Numbered from the stretch's first letter, positions 20,801 to 31,619 are shown. The stretch: 64,000 bases of DNA from Caenorhabditis elegans (GCF_000002985.6 NC_003281.10:3224001-3288000), one strand, 5' to 3'. The notes: a model not told the origin generated them from the letters alone. Program-made: numbers and translations.

Positions 20801-23800
20801 TTTTTAGCAATTTTTTGACAATTTTCTGTGTGAAAATCGAAAATTTTGTTACATTTTTGAGGAGAAAACGATTTTTGCCAAAATTCTACCAATTTTCGAC
20901 TAGTTTTATCAAATTTTGGGTGAAATTCCGAAAATTTTCAGTTTTGTGCCAAATTTCAGCCATTTTCAGTCATTTTTGGACAATTTAAATGGTTTTAAAG
21001 CTTTTTTTCATAAAATTTCGCAAATTCCAGCGTTTATAGGTAACTTTAAGCCTCATTTCCTTGAATTTTGAAATTTTTTTTCTCTAATTTTTAAGCAAAT
21101 TAAATAAATTCCATCAATTTTTAGCGAATTTCACATATTTTGAGCAACTTTATATGAAATTTCGAGACTTTTCATAAATATTTGGACTCATTTTAATTGT
21201 ATTAAAAGCCAATTTTTATGAATTTTGACATTTTTCAGTTCATTTGGATTTATTGTAATGAATTTTGAGTCATTTTTTTCAATTTCAAGCGAATTTTCAT
21301 GAAATTTCGTAGATTTAGACCGATTTTCACGGATTTTCGACTTTTTATTTTTAAAATTCAGTTATTAGGTCAAATTACACCATTTTTGGCCGAGGTTTTG
21401 AGTCAAAATATGCGAAATTTGGACATTTTTTGCATTTTTTCGCAAAAAAAAAATTGTGCCTACTTTATGCCTACCGCCGCCTACCATCAATTTTTTTTCG
21501 GCAAAAATGGACAATTTTAAGCCAAAATTTGCAAATTTCGGTGAATTTTTCTGGAATTTTACCGATTTTTACATTTTGATGAAATTTAAGCAAAAATTCA
21601 AGTTTTTCAGTCAAAATTTGTCATTTTTAGCAATTTTTTGACAATTTTCTGTGTGAAAATACGATTTTTGCCGAAATTCTACCAATTTTCGACTAGTTTT
21701 ATCAAATTTTATGAAATTTTGGGTGAAATTCCGAAAATTTTCAATTTTGTGCCAAATTTCAGCCATTTTCAGTCATTTTTGGCCAATTTAAATGGTTTTA
21801 AGGCTTTTTTTTCATAAAATTTCGCAAATTACAGCGTTTCTCGAATTTTGAGTAATTTTTCCGATTTTCAAACAAAAATTGGTCATATTTTGAACAATTT
21901 TCAGTAATTTTTGGCCGATTTGTTGGAATTTTTGACTTTTTAAATTTAAAATTCAATTTTTAGACGGACTTATGCCAATTTCCTTGAATTTTGAAATTTT
22001 TTTCTAATTTTTAAGCAAATTAAATAAATTCCAGCAATTTTTAGCGAATTTCACGTATTTTGAGCAACTTTATATGAAATTTCGAGACTTTTCATAAATA
22101 TTTGGACTCATTTTATTTGTATTAGGCCAATTTTTATGAATTTTGACATTTTTCAGTTCATTTGGATTTATTGTAATGAATTTTGAGTCATTTTTCTCAA
22201 TTTCAAGCGAATTTTCATGAAATTTCGTAGATTTAGACCGATTTTCACGGATTTTCGACTTTTTATTTTTAAAATTCAGTTATTAGGTCAAATTACACCA
22301 TTTTTCTCGATTTTCATGAAATTTTCTACTTTAAAAAAAAATTTTTTTTCGTCATTTTTGGCCGATTTTCACGTATTTTAGGTCATTTTTCATGAATTTT
22401 CGCCCAATTTTCAATATTCAAACAATTTTCAGCCATTTTTGAATTTTTATTGACTAAAATTCAGTTTTTTGGTCAAATTACTTCAATTTTTTTGAATTTT
22501 AAGTAATTGTTCAGCATTTTTGGCGAATTTCACGTATTTTGAGCTTTTTTTAAAATGTATTTTATGAAATTTTGATTAATTTCGTTCAAAATTCGGTTGA
22601 AAATGGATTTTTCTATAATTTTAATCAATATTAACGGAAAATAAAATTTTTTTGACAATTTTTAATGTGAAAATCGTAAATTTTCAAAAAATCTCGGTTT
22701 TTGTGAGTTTTTCGTTAAAATATTTAATTTTGTGCCAAATTTCAGCCATTTTCAGTCATTTTCGGCCAATTTTCACGTATTTTAGGTCATTTTTCATGAA
22801 TTATCGGCCAATTCCGTACCCAAATCGGCATTTTATACGTTTCTTCTCCCTTCTTGTACAAATACACATAATCCAATGGAGTTTTTCGCCATCTTGACAC
22901 ATAATATTGAATAAATCCATCCAATTCACCGTAGATCACAGATGGGCGAATAATTGTTGCTTCTGGGAATTCTTCACGTACAGCAACTTCTCCGAGTCCT
23001 TTTGAATGAAGAAATTGCGATTTTGCGACAAAATGTCCCTTTTGTGGTTGTGTAGTTGCTCCGAGAGCCGACAAATGCACAAATTTCTCCACACCCATTT
23101 CTTTGCAAATTCGAGCCAAACGGCGGGCTCCCGTGTCGTTGACGTCATAGTAATTGTACTTTCTGCAAGGAAAAATGGCTTAAAATTGGGATTTTTAGAA
23201 GGAAAAAGTGGGGAAATTTGAATTTTTCAATAGAAAATGGCAGTTTTCTCGAAAATTTTGGAGAAAAATTGAGCAATTTAGTTTTTTTTGAATTTTTTAA
23301 AAATATTTTTTGAATTTTCAGTGAAAAAAACGGCGCGAAACTCAAAATTTTGAAGATTTTTCGGACATTTTTCAAATTTTTAGCCAAAAAGTGGAGCCAA
23401 ATTCAAAATTTAAGGGGATTTTTCAATTTTTAATTGATTTTCAGTTGGAAAAAGTGAGGAATTTTGAGTTTTTCAATGAAAAAACTGGAAAAAAAGAGCT
23501 TTTTTTTTGAATTTTGAATGATAATTTGGTGTAAAAAAATTTATTTTTTGAATTTTCAGTAGGAAAAAAGGGTTAAATTCCACATTTTGAAGGTTTTTCA
23601 GGCATTTTTTCGAATTTTCAGCGAAAAAGAGTGATTTATTTGGTCAAAAACGGCGCGAAATTTGAATTTTTTGAATTTCCGGCATATTTTGTGAATTTTT
23701 CCGCTCAAAAATCTGCAATTTCCTCACCCAGTCGGCACACGAGTTCCGATCAAGTTGATGACGACGTTCGAGTACTTTACAGCCTGAAAAATTGATTTTT

Positions 23801-24573
23801 TCTGGATTTTCTAGAGAAAAATCCAATTTTTCTCGATTTTCACCTAGAAAACTCTTTTTTTTTCGGAATTTTCTAGAGAAAAAACCTAATTTTTCTCGAT
23901 TTTCACTGAGAAAACTCTATTTTTTCTGAATTTTCTAAAGAAAAACCCATTTTTTCTCGATTTTCACTGAGAAAACTCTATTTTTTCTGGATTTTCTAGA
24001 GAAAAATCCAATTTTTCTCGATTTTCACCTAGAAAACTCGATTTTTCTCTCAATTTCCACGAATTTTAATACCTTTCGAATGCTCTCCTCATCCATCAGC
24101 TCAAATGGAAAATAGAGGACTTGTCCGAGCTCGCCGAGCACTTTGTGCTCTCTCATGTAATACGGATCCTGGCGATACGGAATAATGATTTGTGAGCCAT
24201 TTTTCGCGAATTTATTGACAACTGGAAGTCCCAAGAAGCCTGACGCACCGAATACGGTCACCACATTGCCGGAGAAGGAGGCTCTGCAAAAATTTGGAAT
24301 TTTTAACGATTTTTTTTGGGAAAAAATTGATTTTTTTTCAATGTTTTTTCAATTTTTCCTAGATTTTTTCCACATTTTCCAGTTTCAAATCATTCTTAGG
24401 CTTTTCCTGTACCTTCCACCGGCTCCCTTTCTGAATTGAGCACTCTGAGAGCTGACACGTGGCTCCGGATGAGCATTTTCGGCGGAGGTGACCGCGCTGC
24501 TGAAATTCTGACTTCCAACGACCGAAACCGCCTGCCGGGCGCCCAAGCCGGATCTACCCAACACTGATAGCAT
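17864..24573 (-). CDS. NDUFA9: NADH:ubiquinone oxidoreductase subunit NDUFA9 (complex I)
   Basis: Seven exons on the minus strand: 24573-24413, 24283-24073, 23783-23728, 23162-22820, 19858-19704, 19098-18981, 18115-17864. Phases agree, giving 431 residues. The first 35 or so residues look like a mitochondrial presequence (Arg, Ser, Ala, Gly). A Rossmann NAD(P)-binding loop GASGFLG follows VTVF. Downstream, [42 protein letters not shown] and [10 protein letters not shown] follow the NDUFA9 pattern, a non-catalytic extended-SDR subunit of the complex I matrix arm. The start is chosen at the ATG that directly follows a TTTCAG acceptor (a spliced-leader site). Intron 4 is about 2.96 kb of repeat. 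The gene runs convergently toward the FHA gene, with about 600 bp between stop codons. Identity is secure. Confidence 0.95.
18749..18809. repeat. GCCTACC inverted repeat in NDUFA9 intron 6
   Basis: GTGCCTACGCCTACC and GGCAGGCGTAGGTAGGC arms face each other across about 20 bp. Similar GCCTACC pieces lie at 20652-20670 and 21455-21485. Confidence 0.6.
19110..19570. repeat. CGTGGCGAGACCC foldback pieces in NDUFA9 intron 5
   Basis: Alternating GGGTCCCGCCACGAAA, TTTTCGTGGCGAGACCC and GGGTTACTGTACTC motifs, the same family as in the FHA gene and the MFSD8-like gene. Confidence 0.75.
19900..22800. repeat. Degenerate tandem AT repeats filling NDUFA9 intron 4
   Basis: Quasi-repeats of AATTTTGGCCAAATTTCAGCC type. 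A larger block of about 0.8 kb is duplicated: 20690-21420 matches 21505-22310, with shared landmarks GCAAATTTCGGTGAATTTTT, GACTTTTCATAAATATTTGG and CAGTTATTAGGTCAAATTAC. No exon is needed here; NDUFA9 reads straight across in phase. Confidence 0.75.
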
Positions 24574-24774
24574 GGCTGAAATTAGGAAAATCGAGATTTG
24601 CAATTGTTTAAAGATTTTTAAAGATTTTTAAAGACTTTTTAAGAATTAAATGGGTTTTCTGCGTTTTTTCGGGATTTTTTCCAGCTAAAAATAGCTTTTC
24701 CGGTCGAAAAAATCGATTTTTTATCAAAAAAGCACCGAAAATAGCGAAAAAATCTGGAAAAACCGCTAAAAATG

Positions 24775-24900
24775 GCTGAAAATGAAGTACGCGGTGCCGA
24801 AATAAATAATTTGGCCTGTACGCAATATGGCGTCGGGTTTGACGTTTGCGGACTCGAATGCGCACTTGGAAGGGCGGGGATTGATGACCGTACTCCAAGG
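24775..24900 (-). promoter_or_regulatory. GC-richer promoter-like patch upstream of NDUFA9
   Basis: A CpG-containing island 200-330 bp before the NDUFA9 start. On the minus strand it includes CCCCGCCC and other GC-box-like strings in otherwise AT-rich DNA. Promoter role is inferred from position and composition. Confidence 0.35.
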
Positions 24901-25212
24901 AGGAATGAGAAGCTTTGAAATTAGCAAAAATTGGTGAGAAAGGCGGTTTTAAAGAGAGTTTTCAATCTAAATTGTTGAAAAATTAATGAAATATTACTTT
25001 TCTTGTTTTACATTCAAGAAAAATTATTAAAATCTTTGAATTAAATAGAAATGCGAAGTTTTCAAGGGATTTCTTCAAAATGTGCGAAATTACAGAAGAA
25101 TACTGGTAGATTAAACTGAAAATGACATCAAAATTCTCAATTATTAATATTATACGCTATCGAGATAATAAGCATTTATGGCTACAATGTATACGCCTCT
25201 CAAAATTACGTT

Positions 25213-25289
25213 CACATTGCTTTGTGGCTTTGCTGGTAACTCTTTTGCCTTTCACGCAACACACCGGGGTTCGACTCCGCACTGTGGTT
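25213..25289 (+). pseudogene. Degenerate tRNA-Glu(UUC)-like relic
   Basis: A perfect B box, GGTTCGACTCC (25268-25278), and a near A box, TGGCTTTGCTGG (25225-25236), are followed by a T-rich Pol III stop from about 25290. The anticodon loop reads CTTTCAC, as in tRNA-Glu with anticodon UUC. The T stem has two mismatches. The acceptor stem pairs well only if shifted (CACATTG with ACTGTGG), which puts the A box out of register. It is therefore most likely a pseudogene or tRNA-derived repeat. Confidence 0.4.
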
Positions 25290-25366
25290 CTTTTCTTTTT
25301 TTTTCTCGATTTAACCAATTTTAGTCAATTAAAATTCAAATTTAACGATTAAAACCAATTTATTTA

Positions 25367-26538
25367 TCACGTGGAACCCAGAAAAGGAGAAAATTTCGGC
25401 CTAAAAAAGTTGAGACACTTGTTAAACGCCGGATTCCTGAAGCAATTCGAGCTGCACTCGGCGGCTAGATTCGGCTGGTCGACTGAAAACATTTCATGGC
25501 AAAGTAGGCATATTCTCGTGAGCACTTCGTTTAGAGCCGGTCGTCGGTAAGCCTGGAAATCAAAAAATATTCCGAATTCTTGAAAAAATGCGGAAAAAAT
25601 CGGCGAAAAACTAGGGTTTTGAATGATTTTTCTCAAATTTTTCAATTTTTTTCAGCGAAATATCGAATAAAAATCGATATATCTCCAGAAACCCCCGAGA
25701 TTTCCACCATTTAAGCAAAATTCTCAATGGAGCGCGTTTGCAGCTTCGTTGTTCGCTAGAGCGCACTTACTTTGCAGTTCCTCGAATGGTGGTCGGGGCG
25801 GGAAAATGAAAATCCGGCAAACGTGACGATAAGTAAGAAGAATACTGGAAAAATCAATGGAATTGTTTAGGCCACAGTGGTTTTTTGGCAGATATTTAGA
25901 GTTTTAAAAAATAATTTTCACAGAAACGTTGGCCGAAAGTTAATTTCCAGCGGCGAAATCGCGGAAAAATGGAGCTTTTCGAAGAAAAATTTCGTGGCCT
26001 ATTTTTTCAGCTGGTTTTTCTTGGCCACGTCTTAAAATTTGAAAAAATTTGATTAAAAAGCAAATTAAGCACGTTTTTCAAAATTAAAAGTGAAGACATA
26101 ACGCGTTTCTCGAAAAATTTGCAATTTTCTAGAAAAATGCTGCGTGGCCTAACTTTTCCGGTTATTTTTCTAGGCCACGTCTGAAAATTAGTTTTTTATT
26201 GAAAAGCAACGAAATTTTTCAAATTTTTCATACTAAAACTGAAAAAAATAGATTCTTCACGGAAAAATTTCACTTTTTGTGAAAAATTTCCCATGGCCTA
26301 ACTTTTCCGGTTTTTTTTCTCAGCCATGTCTGAAAAATTAAGAAAAATTTGGGGAATCCATGAAATTATGCATGTTTTCTACGAAACATAATTGAAAAAA
26401 AAAACGGTTTTCTGCTAAAAACCATGCGTGGCCTAACTTTTCTGGATTTTCTAGGCCACTGAGCCCGAATATGGGGTTTCTAGGCCACGTGGGTCCTGAA
26501 TCCAACAATAACTTACATAAGTGGTTTAATCCGTTCAT
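25367..26538 (-). CDS. CHH/ITP-like secreted neuropeptide
   Basis: Three exons on the minus strand: 26538-26517, 25844-25771, 25552-25367. Phases agree, giving 93 residues. Residues 1-22 are a clear signal peptide (MNGLNHLL, then a hydrophobic stretch). The mature part has exactly six cysteines with spacings 15-2-14-3-8. Crustacean hyperglycaemic hormone / ion transport peptides have 15-2-12-3-8. RIC-x2-C, M-F, N-C-F and F-x2-C-L lie where the family places them. No dibasic-flanked precursor-related peptide is present, so the hormone domain follows the signal peptide almost directly. The TGA falls after a 12-residue tail with no obvious amidation site. The 22-nt first exon hides it from simple ORF scans. 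Likely a secreted neurohormone-like ligand. The assignment rests on cysteine pattern and motifs, not on a search. Confidence 0.75.
25960..26490. repeat. TGGCCTAACTTTTCCGG repeats in ITP-like intron 1
   Basis: Four spaced copies of GCGTGGCCTAACTTTTCCGG-type sequence (about 26000, 26150, 26290, 26430), each followed by CTAGGCCACGTCTGAAAA, making repeated GGCC-centred foldbacks. Confidence 0.7.
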
Positions 26539-26679
26539 TTTAGATGAAAAATAGTAGAAAATTTCGGAAAAATCTTTTGGAAAAAAAATTTCCGAAACAA
26601 AAATTTTTTTGTTTAGAAAATTTTTTTTTCCAACAAATTTCCAAATTTAGCAAATAGGTCTTATTCCATTTAAAGGTCC

Positions 26680-26950
26680 CCTATATATATCGTGTTGCGC
26701 GGGAGAGGTGTCATTCGATACAATACGACGTAATTTCCTCTTCCAAAGAGGCGAATTTGTGTCCTCTTCCGCCCAGTTTTCTGAGATTTTGCACGATTTT
26801 GGGCGGTTTTTTTTGGGATTTTTGCATTTTTCAGCCGGAAGCTTGCGCTAGACGCGATTTTTGATTACTCACGGGATGGTTTTAGGGGTATATTGTAGTT
26901 TTTAGCAGGGGTAGGCATGGGCCCCTTTCACTGGGGATTGGTGACGTCAT
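26680..26950 (-). promoter_or_regulatory. Promoter-like region of the ITP-like gene
   Basis: A TATATATAT stretch at 26687-26695 lies about 150 bp before the start codon, next to a GC-rich GTTGCGCGGGAGAGG block. TGACGTCA, a perfect CRE/CREB site, lies at 26942-26949, about 400 bp upstream. Function is inferred from position. Confidence 0.35.
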
Positions 26951-27204
26951 AGGGGCTTGAAGGCGTGAAGGAGCGAAAAAATTGATTAAGAGGGTATTTT
27001 TGAAAAGAGTAATTGGAAATAGTGGAAATTTGAAAAAATTTCACGGTATAAGTTATCTAAAAAAAATTTTTTTGGACATTTTTAAAAATTTTTTCCAAAC
27101 TTTTTTATACTTTTTTCTCACAGAAAAATCAGTTAATACATCCTTTCCTGTTACAATAAAATTCTAATTTCCTAAAACAAAACTCAAAAATCTCAAAATT
27201 CAGA

Positions 27205-27395
27205 CTTCGAACCTAGTTATCTCCCGATACATGCGTTTTAAGTTAGCGGTGACGAGAGAGTGTGGGGAGGGGAGACGCAGGCGGCGCGCGCGCTCTCGTC
27301 GTCTGCGTCTCTCCCCCTTCTCTTTCTCTCTCTCTTCGCCAAGTTCAAACGCCCGTATCTCATTAACGGTTGGAGATATCAAAAAACTTTAAATT
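27205..27395. repeat. Family P palindrome downstream of the secreted-protein gene
   Basis: Diverged arms (TTATCTCCCGATACATGCG and CGCCCGTATCTCATTAACGG) around GGGGAGACGCAGG and GCGCGCGCGCTCTCG. It sits just past the stop codon of the 27.5-29.1 kb gene. Confidence 0.7.
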
Positions 27396-27460
27396 GTAAA
27401 AAAGTTGAGCATGGAATTTTACATTTGATAATTAACACAATTATGGATTTTTGCGATTTT

Positions 27461-29143
27461 TTACAATAATATTTGATCGAACAAAGTTTCAATATAAAGC
27501 CCATTCGAATAGTTTTTGGAATCCCAGCAAATAGTGAAGAAAATTGAGTTCACATCTTCATACTTGAAATCCAGGCAGTCAGATGTGTCGGTGGAGCACG
27601 AGTTTTGTAGGGCAGCGTCTAGGAGGACGGCTCTCTGGAATAAGCATAACTCCGCGGAAAATCTTGATTTTCAAAAATGTTCAACTAACAATTTGTAGTG
27701 CTTAAAATTTTACACATTTTTATATTTGACAACTTTTTGATAGCTATTATTTCCGCGGAGTTATGCGCCTTTAATGATAAGAATTTGAGCTACTCCTTCT
27801 GAGCGCGTCTAGTTTAAAAGCGCATAACTCCTTGGAAAAAATAGCTATTAAAAAGTTTTCAATTAACAAAATGTAGAAAATTTTAAGGGCTATATTTCTT
27901 TAGTTTACAAATTTCTGATATCTCTCCTCACAAAAAAGTTATCAGCTATTTTCTTACCGAGGTCCCATCAAACTGCACCACGAAAACATTCAAACTCGGG
28001 CTCAACTTCAAGAAATCCTCTATTTGAGTTGAATACTGCTCTCTGGTTATATACGTAATTGCCTTAAAAGTCATAATCTTCGAGTAATCTTGAGCTGCTA
28101 GATCCTCCTGGTTACGGTAGGTAAGGGATTGTCCGATAAAGGGGTAGGTGAGGCAGGCGCCGGTGACCTGAAATTGTAGATTTTGAAATTTGGAGTATTT
28201 TGTTAGTTGGAAATTTTTTTTTTCATGGGAACGAAGATACATAGAGTTAAAGTTGGAAGTGACGAGAGTGGATGCGAGGGGGAGACGCAGACAGCGCGCG
28301 CACTCTCGTCGTCTGCGTCTCCCCCTCTCTCCTCTCCAACTTTAAACCTCTGTATCTCGGTTCCCAGCAGAGGTATCAAAAAACTTCCAACTACAAAACT
28401 GATCAGTATAAAATTCTACGCCCGAAACTAACAAAAGATTTTTGGAAACTCATGCTAGTTGTCTTCCTATTTGCTCCGCACTGCTCGGATTTGGAGGTTT
28501 CGATCTGAAAATCTGTTTCTGTGTCCGGAATGAAAAAATTTCCAACTCACAGTAGTTGTAGGCATGACAGTGGATGTGGTGGGGCAGGTTAAATTAAAGT
28601 TGAACACTGTTTTTGTCTGGAAAAATTCCAAGAATTTCAGAGTTAGGAAAACATTTTCAACTAAAAAAAATGTAGATCTTAAAATTTTACACATTTTGTC
28701 TGTTGAAAACTTTTCGATTGCTCTAACCAGTGCAAAGTTACAGAGGTTTCAAGATAAGAGTGGTGAGAGAGTGGAGGGGGAGAGGAGACGCAGACAGCGC
28801 GCGCACTCTCGCACTCTCCCCTCACCCCACACTCTTTTGACGCCTAAACTATAAACACTTGTATCTTCCTAACGGTTAGAGATATCAGAAAATTTTCAAC
28901 TGCAAAAATAATCAGCAGAACATTTTGCGTCGTATGAGCTGACGAAACAAATTCCAAACTCACTGGTGTAGTAGTTGCAGGAACTTCAGTGGTCGAAGAA
29001 CTAGTGGTGTCCAAACATGAAAGTTGGAAGGAATAGATGGAATCTGGCTGAAAATTTGAGCTTTTTTTGAGTTTTGTAAGGCTTCTCACCAAAAAATTCG
29101 CTTGGGAAAATCCAATTATTGTCAAAAATAGGATATTTCGCAT
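27461..29143 (-). CDS. Predicted secreted protein with Thr-rich linkers
   Basis: Six exons on the minus strand: 29143-29090, 29047-28964, 28616-28551, 28504-28433, 28167-27958, 27634-27461. All junctions are in phase, giving 219 residues. Exon 1 is a signal peptide (MRNILFLTIIGFSQA). Exons 2 and 3 look like duplicates: each has a hydrophobic F-x-L-x-C motif followed by TTS and a PTTT-type threonine run. Exons 5 and 6 encode a compact domain with a YSKIMTFKAITYI strand and a terminal part with three cysteines. I do not recognise the family; Thr-rich linkers after short cysteine motifs are common in nematode secreted or mucin-like proteins. Introns 2, 4 and 5 each host a palindromic repeat. A cluster of GATA sites lies 0.7-0.8 kb upstream. 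Confidence 0.75.
27676..27885. repeat. Diverged palindrome in intron 5 of the secreted-protein gene
   Basis: TTCAACTAACAATTTGTAG on the left and CAATTAACAAAATGTAGAA on the right, with CCGCGGAGTTATGCG and GCGCATAACTCCTTGG inside. It lacks the GCGCGC core of family P but has the same outer arms. Confidence 0.65.
28199..28402. repeat. Family P palindrome in intron 4 of the secreted-protein gene
   Basis: GGGGGAGACGCAGACAGCGC and CGTCTGCGTCTCCCCC core with GAACGAAGATACA and TGTATCTCGGTTCC arms. It fills most of the 265-bp intron. Confidence 0.8.
28697..28905. repeat. Family P palindrome in intron 2 of the secreted-protein gene
   Basis: GAGGAGACGCAGACAGCGCG core. Arms contain AAAACTTTTCGATTGCTC and GAGATATCAGAAAATTTTC. 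Confidence 0.8.
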
Positions 29144-29499
29144 GTTTTTAGAGGGAAGAAGCCCAAAAAGCGAATAATGACAAATGAAATTGGAAACGAA
29201 TTCAAAAATGAAATGATGATGAGCTGCCACTTCACTAGGCAACGAGAAAAAATCGCTCTGCGGAGCATGGAAATTTATATTATAATATAGTTTTTTGTAG
29301 TTTCTGAACTTTTTTCATAGGAAAACTAAAAAATTCTGCAAAAATTTGTAGCGGCCGACACCTCACAGGTTCTGCAAAAATAAAGAAGCGTATATGGATT
29401 TTAAATTGGCCAATATTTTCCTAGCCATTGAGGGTGGCTTACTTTTTATTTGATTTTTTTTAAAAACACGCCAATTGATAGAAAAAAATATGCTGATTA

Positions 29500-29715
29500 G
29501 TTTTGCAGTTGAAAATTTTTCAATACCTCTCACCGTTCAAGAGATACACACGTTTAAAGTTAAGGTGAGGAGAGTGTGTGGGGAGAGGGGAGACGCAGGG
29601 TGCGCGCTCTGCCCGCACTCTCCCCTTCCCCCACACTCTCTCAACGTCTTAACTTCAAACGTCTGTATCTCCTGAACGGAGAGAGGTATCAAAAAACTTT
29701 CAACTGCAAAAATGA
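29500..29715. repeat. Family P palindrome upstream of the secreted-protein gene
   Basis: CACCGTTCAAGAGATACACACG and CGTCTGTATCTCCTGAACGG arms around GGGGAGACGCAGGGTGCGCG. It lies between the gene start (29143) and the GATA cluster (29862-29970). Confidence 0.8.
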
Positions 29716-29861
29716 TCAGCATATTTTTCTCTATCCATTGCAATAAAAATGAAATTTACTCAGTGGGTACCCCAAACCGTTTTTCATTTTTCAAATCGCC
29801 ACAAGTTTATTCCTGTGTTTGGACTCTCCCTCCCGAGAATTCTTTGAACTAATTGTTTTGT

Positions 29862-29970
29862 ACTGATAAGCTTCATCTGAAACATTTTGTGCACGAACCA
29901 CAAACTGATAAGCTATCAGTATTGTTCCTCAATTTTATTTTCTAAAGTCTATAAGCCATTCCTTATCAGT
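29862..29970. promoter_or_regulatory. Cluster of four extended GATA sites
   Basis: ACTGATAAG at 29862-29870 and 29904-29912, with reverse-strand copies CTATCAGT (29913-29920) and CTTATCAGT (29962-29970). TGATAA preceded by AC is the preferred site of the worm intestinal GATA factors ELT-2/ELT-7. Four in 109 bp is far denser than expected by chance. The cluster lies downstream of one gene (end 30026) and 0.7-0.8 kb upstream of the secreted-protein gene starting at 29143, its likely target. Confidence 0.5.
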
Positions 29971-30025
29971 CAAATGCCATTTTATTTTCCATTACAGTTT
30001 ATTAATCTCAAAAACAAACTAAAAA

Positions 30026-31619
30026 TTAATGTTTCCTATCATCCATCGCCTCCAGCACCGCAAAATTCTTCCTAATACTTCCAAACGTTCGCTGGCCACA
30101 AAAAACACAAAAATACTTTGTAGAATATTCCGATTTCTTCTTCAAAATTGTGTTACAGCATTCATCGCAATACGTGTGGCCGCATGCAAACAAGAAGCGA
30201 GGCACACTTTTGGTGTCGTTTTCTGAGTACTTCTTAAGACAGATGCGACAGTAGGCTCCGCAAGTTCTGGAAAAATGTAGAACTTAAAATTTGAAGCATT
30301 TTGTTAGTTGGAAGCCTTTTGATATCTCTACCTAGCGCGGAGATATAGCGGTTTGAAGTTAGGATGTGAGAGTGTGTGGGGGAGGGGGAGAGTGCGGGCA
30401 GAGCGCGCACCCTGCGTCTCCCCTCCCTCCACACTCTCTCACCGCTCGCAACTTTAAACGTTTGTATCTCCTAAACGGTAAGAGGTATTAAAAAACTTTC
30501 AACTGCAAAAATGATCAGCATATTTTTCTCTATCCAAAGCCATGTATTTTTTCACAAAAAACTTACTCAGTAGGTACTCCATCTAGGAAAATATTGGGCA
30601 GCTTGAAATTCATATACTTATTGAAGAACTCCGACGCAAGGGATCCTTGTTTAAACCTTTTCCAGGCGTAAAATATTTTCTTGAAAAATAGTAGGGAAAA
30701 AGTAATAGCCAAGTAGAAAATAAGAGAATTGACCATATAAAAAGAGATTACGTTAAAATTCAAATTGATCAGAAATATTAGCGCCAGGACGAAATTCAAA
30801 CAGTTAAGTATTGGAACAAACCAGCCACGAAAAAAAGCACGGTATTTGTGGTACTTGTAACTTGTGATGTATACGTGGAAGCAGCCGAATTGTAGAATTG
30901 AGGATACACAGTTCAGGGCGACAAATAAGATGTAGAAAATCTGGAAATTTTGCCGCTTGAACCCCAAAACTCCTTTAAAAAAATTAAAAATACCGATGCA
31001 CCATATCCAAATAAAAAGTAAACTTGTGGAGCAAATCGTGCAAATGTTAGCATACCGTTAGCTGTCGAGAATGTCCATACCAGAATTCGACGGGAGCTGT
31101 GATCTAAAGAATGTTGTGTAAAATTTTTTGCTGATTATTTTTGCAGTTGATAGTTTTTTGATATCTCTCACCGTTCAGGAGATACAGGCGTTTGAAGTTG
31201 AGCAAGGTGAGAGAGTGTGGAGGGAGGGGAGACGCAGACAGCGCGCGCACGCTGCGTCTCCCCTCCACTCACAGTCTCTCAGCGCCCTAACTTTGAACGT
31301 CTTTATCTCCTAAACGGTGAGAGGTATCAAAAAATTTCCAACTGCAAATTTGATCAGCGGAAAATTTTACATGTCATGGCCGTTAGATTTTTTAAAAATA
31401 TTCGTAAACCCCACCTGCTCTCTCCACAAACTCGAAATAAAGCCAATACAGAATATTAGAGTACACACAGAATCCGTAAAAGTACACCAAAAACCAGATT
31501 TCATTCAAATATTCAAAATTGTCGTGGAAAATCGAAGAAATTGGGAGAAAAGTTGTGATAATCCCGCAGAAATGAAGTGCAATGATAAGTGTGACAGTTA
31601 TGCACGAGTCGGCCGACAT
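30026..31619 (-). CDS. Multi-pass membrane protein with C-terminal RING finger (paralogue 1)
   Basis: Four exons on the minus strand: 31619-31415, 31096-31056, 30940-30567, 30266-30026. Phases agree, giving 286 residues. About five hydrophobic segments are visible (roughly 5-27, 40-62, 83-107, 118-143, 150-167), then a C3HC4 RING with C213, C216, C235, H237, C240, C243, C260 and C263. The RING is the last exon. RING domains of this type recruit E2 ubiquitin-conjugating enzymes, so a membrane-anchored ubiquitin ligase is likely; substrate unknown. The RING core (YSENDTKSVPRFLFACGHTY) is clearly paralogous to the gene at 37138-42608 (YSDKDKKRTPRILIRCGHTI). Introns 1 and 3 each contain one family P palindrome. 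Exon 3 uses the TTTCCAG acceptor that keeps phase. Confidence 0.85.
30302..30510. repeat. Family P palindrome in intron 3 of RING paralogue 1
   Basis: TTAGTTGGAAGCCTTTTGATA left arm, GGTATTAAAAAACTTTCAA right arm, GGGGGAGAGTGCGGGCAG core. It takes up about two thirds of the intron. Confidence 0.8.
31135..31350. repeat. Family P palindrome in intron 1 of RING paralogue 1
   Basis: CACCGTTCAGGAGATACAGG and CTTTATCTCCTAAACGGTG arms around GGGGAGACGCAGACAGCGCG. Confidence 0.8.

Noticed and set aside
24571-24603. Upstream in-frame start for NDUFA9 adding ten hydrophobic residues
   Set aside because: It would read through a TTTCAG acceptor that sits directly before the chosen ATG, the normal trans-splice position. 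The shorter start also gives a better mitochondrial presequence.
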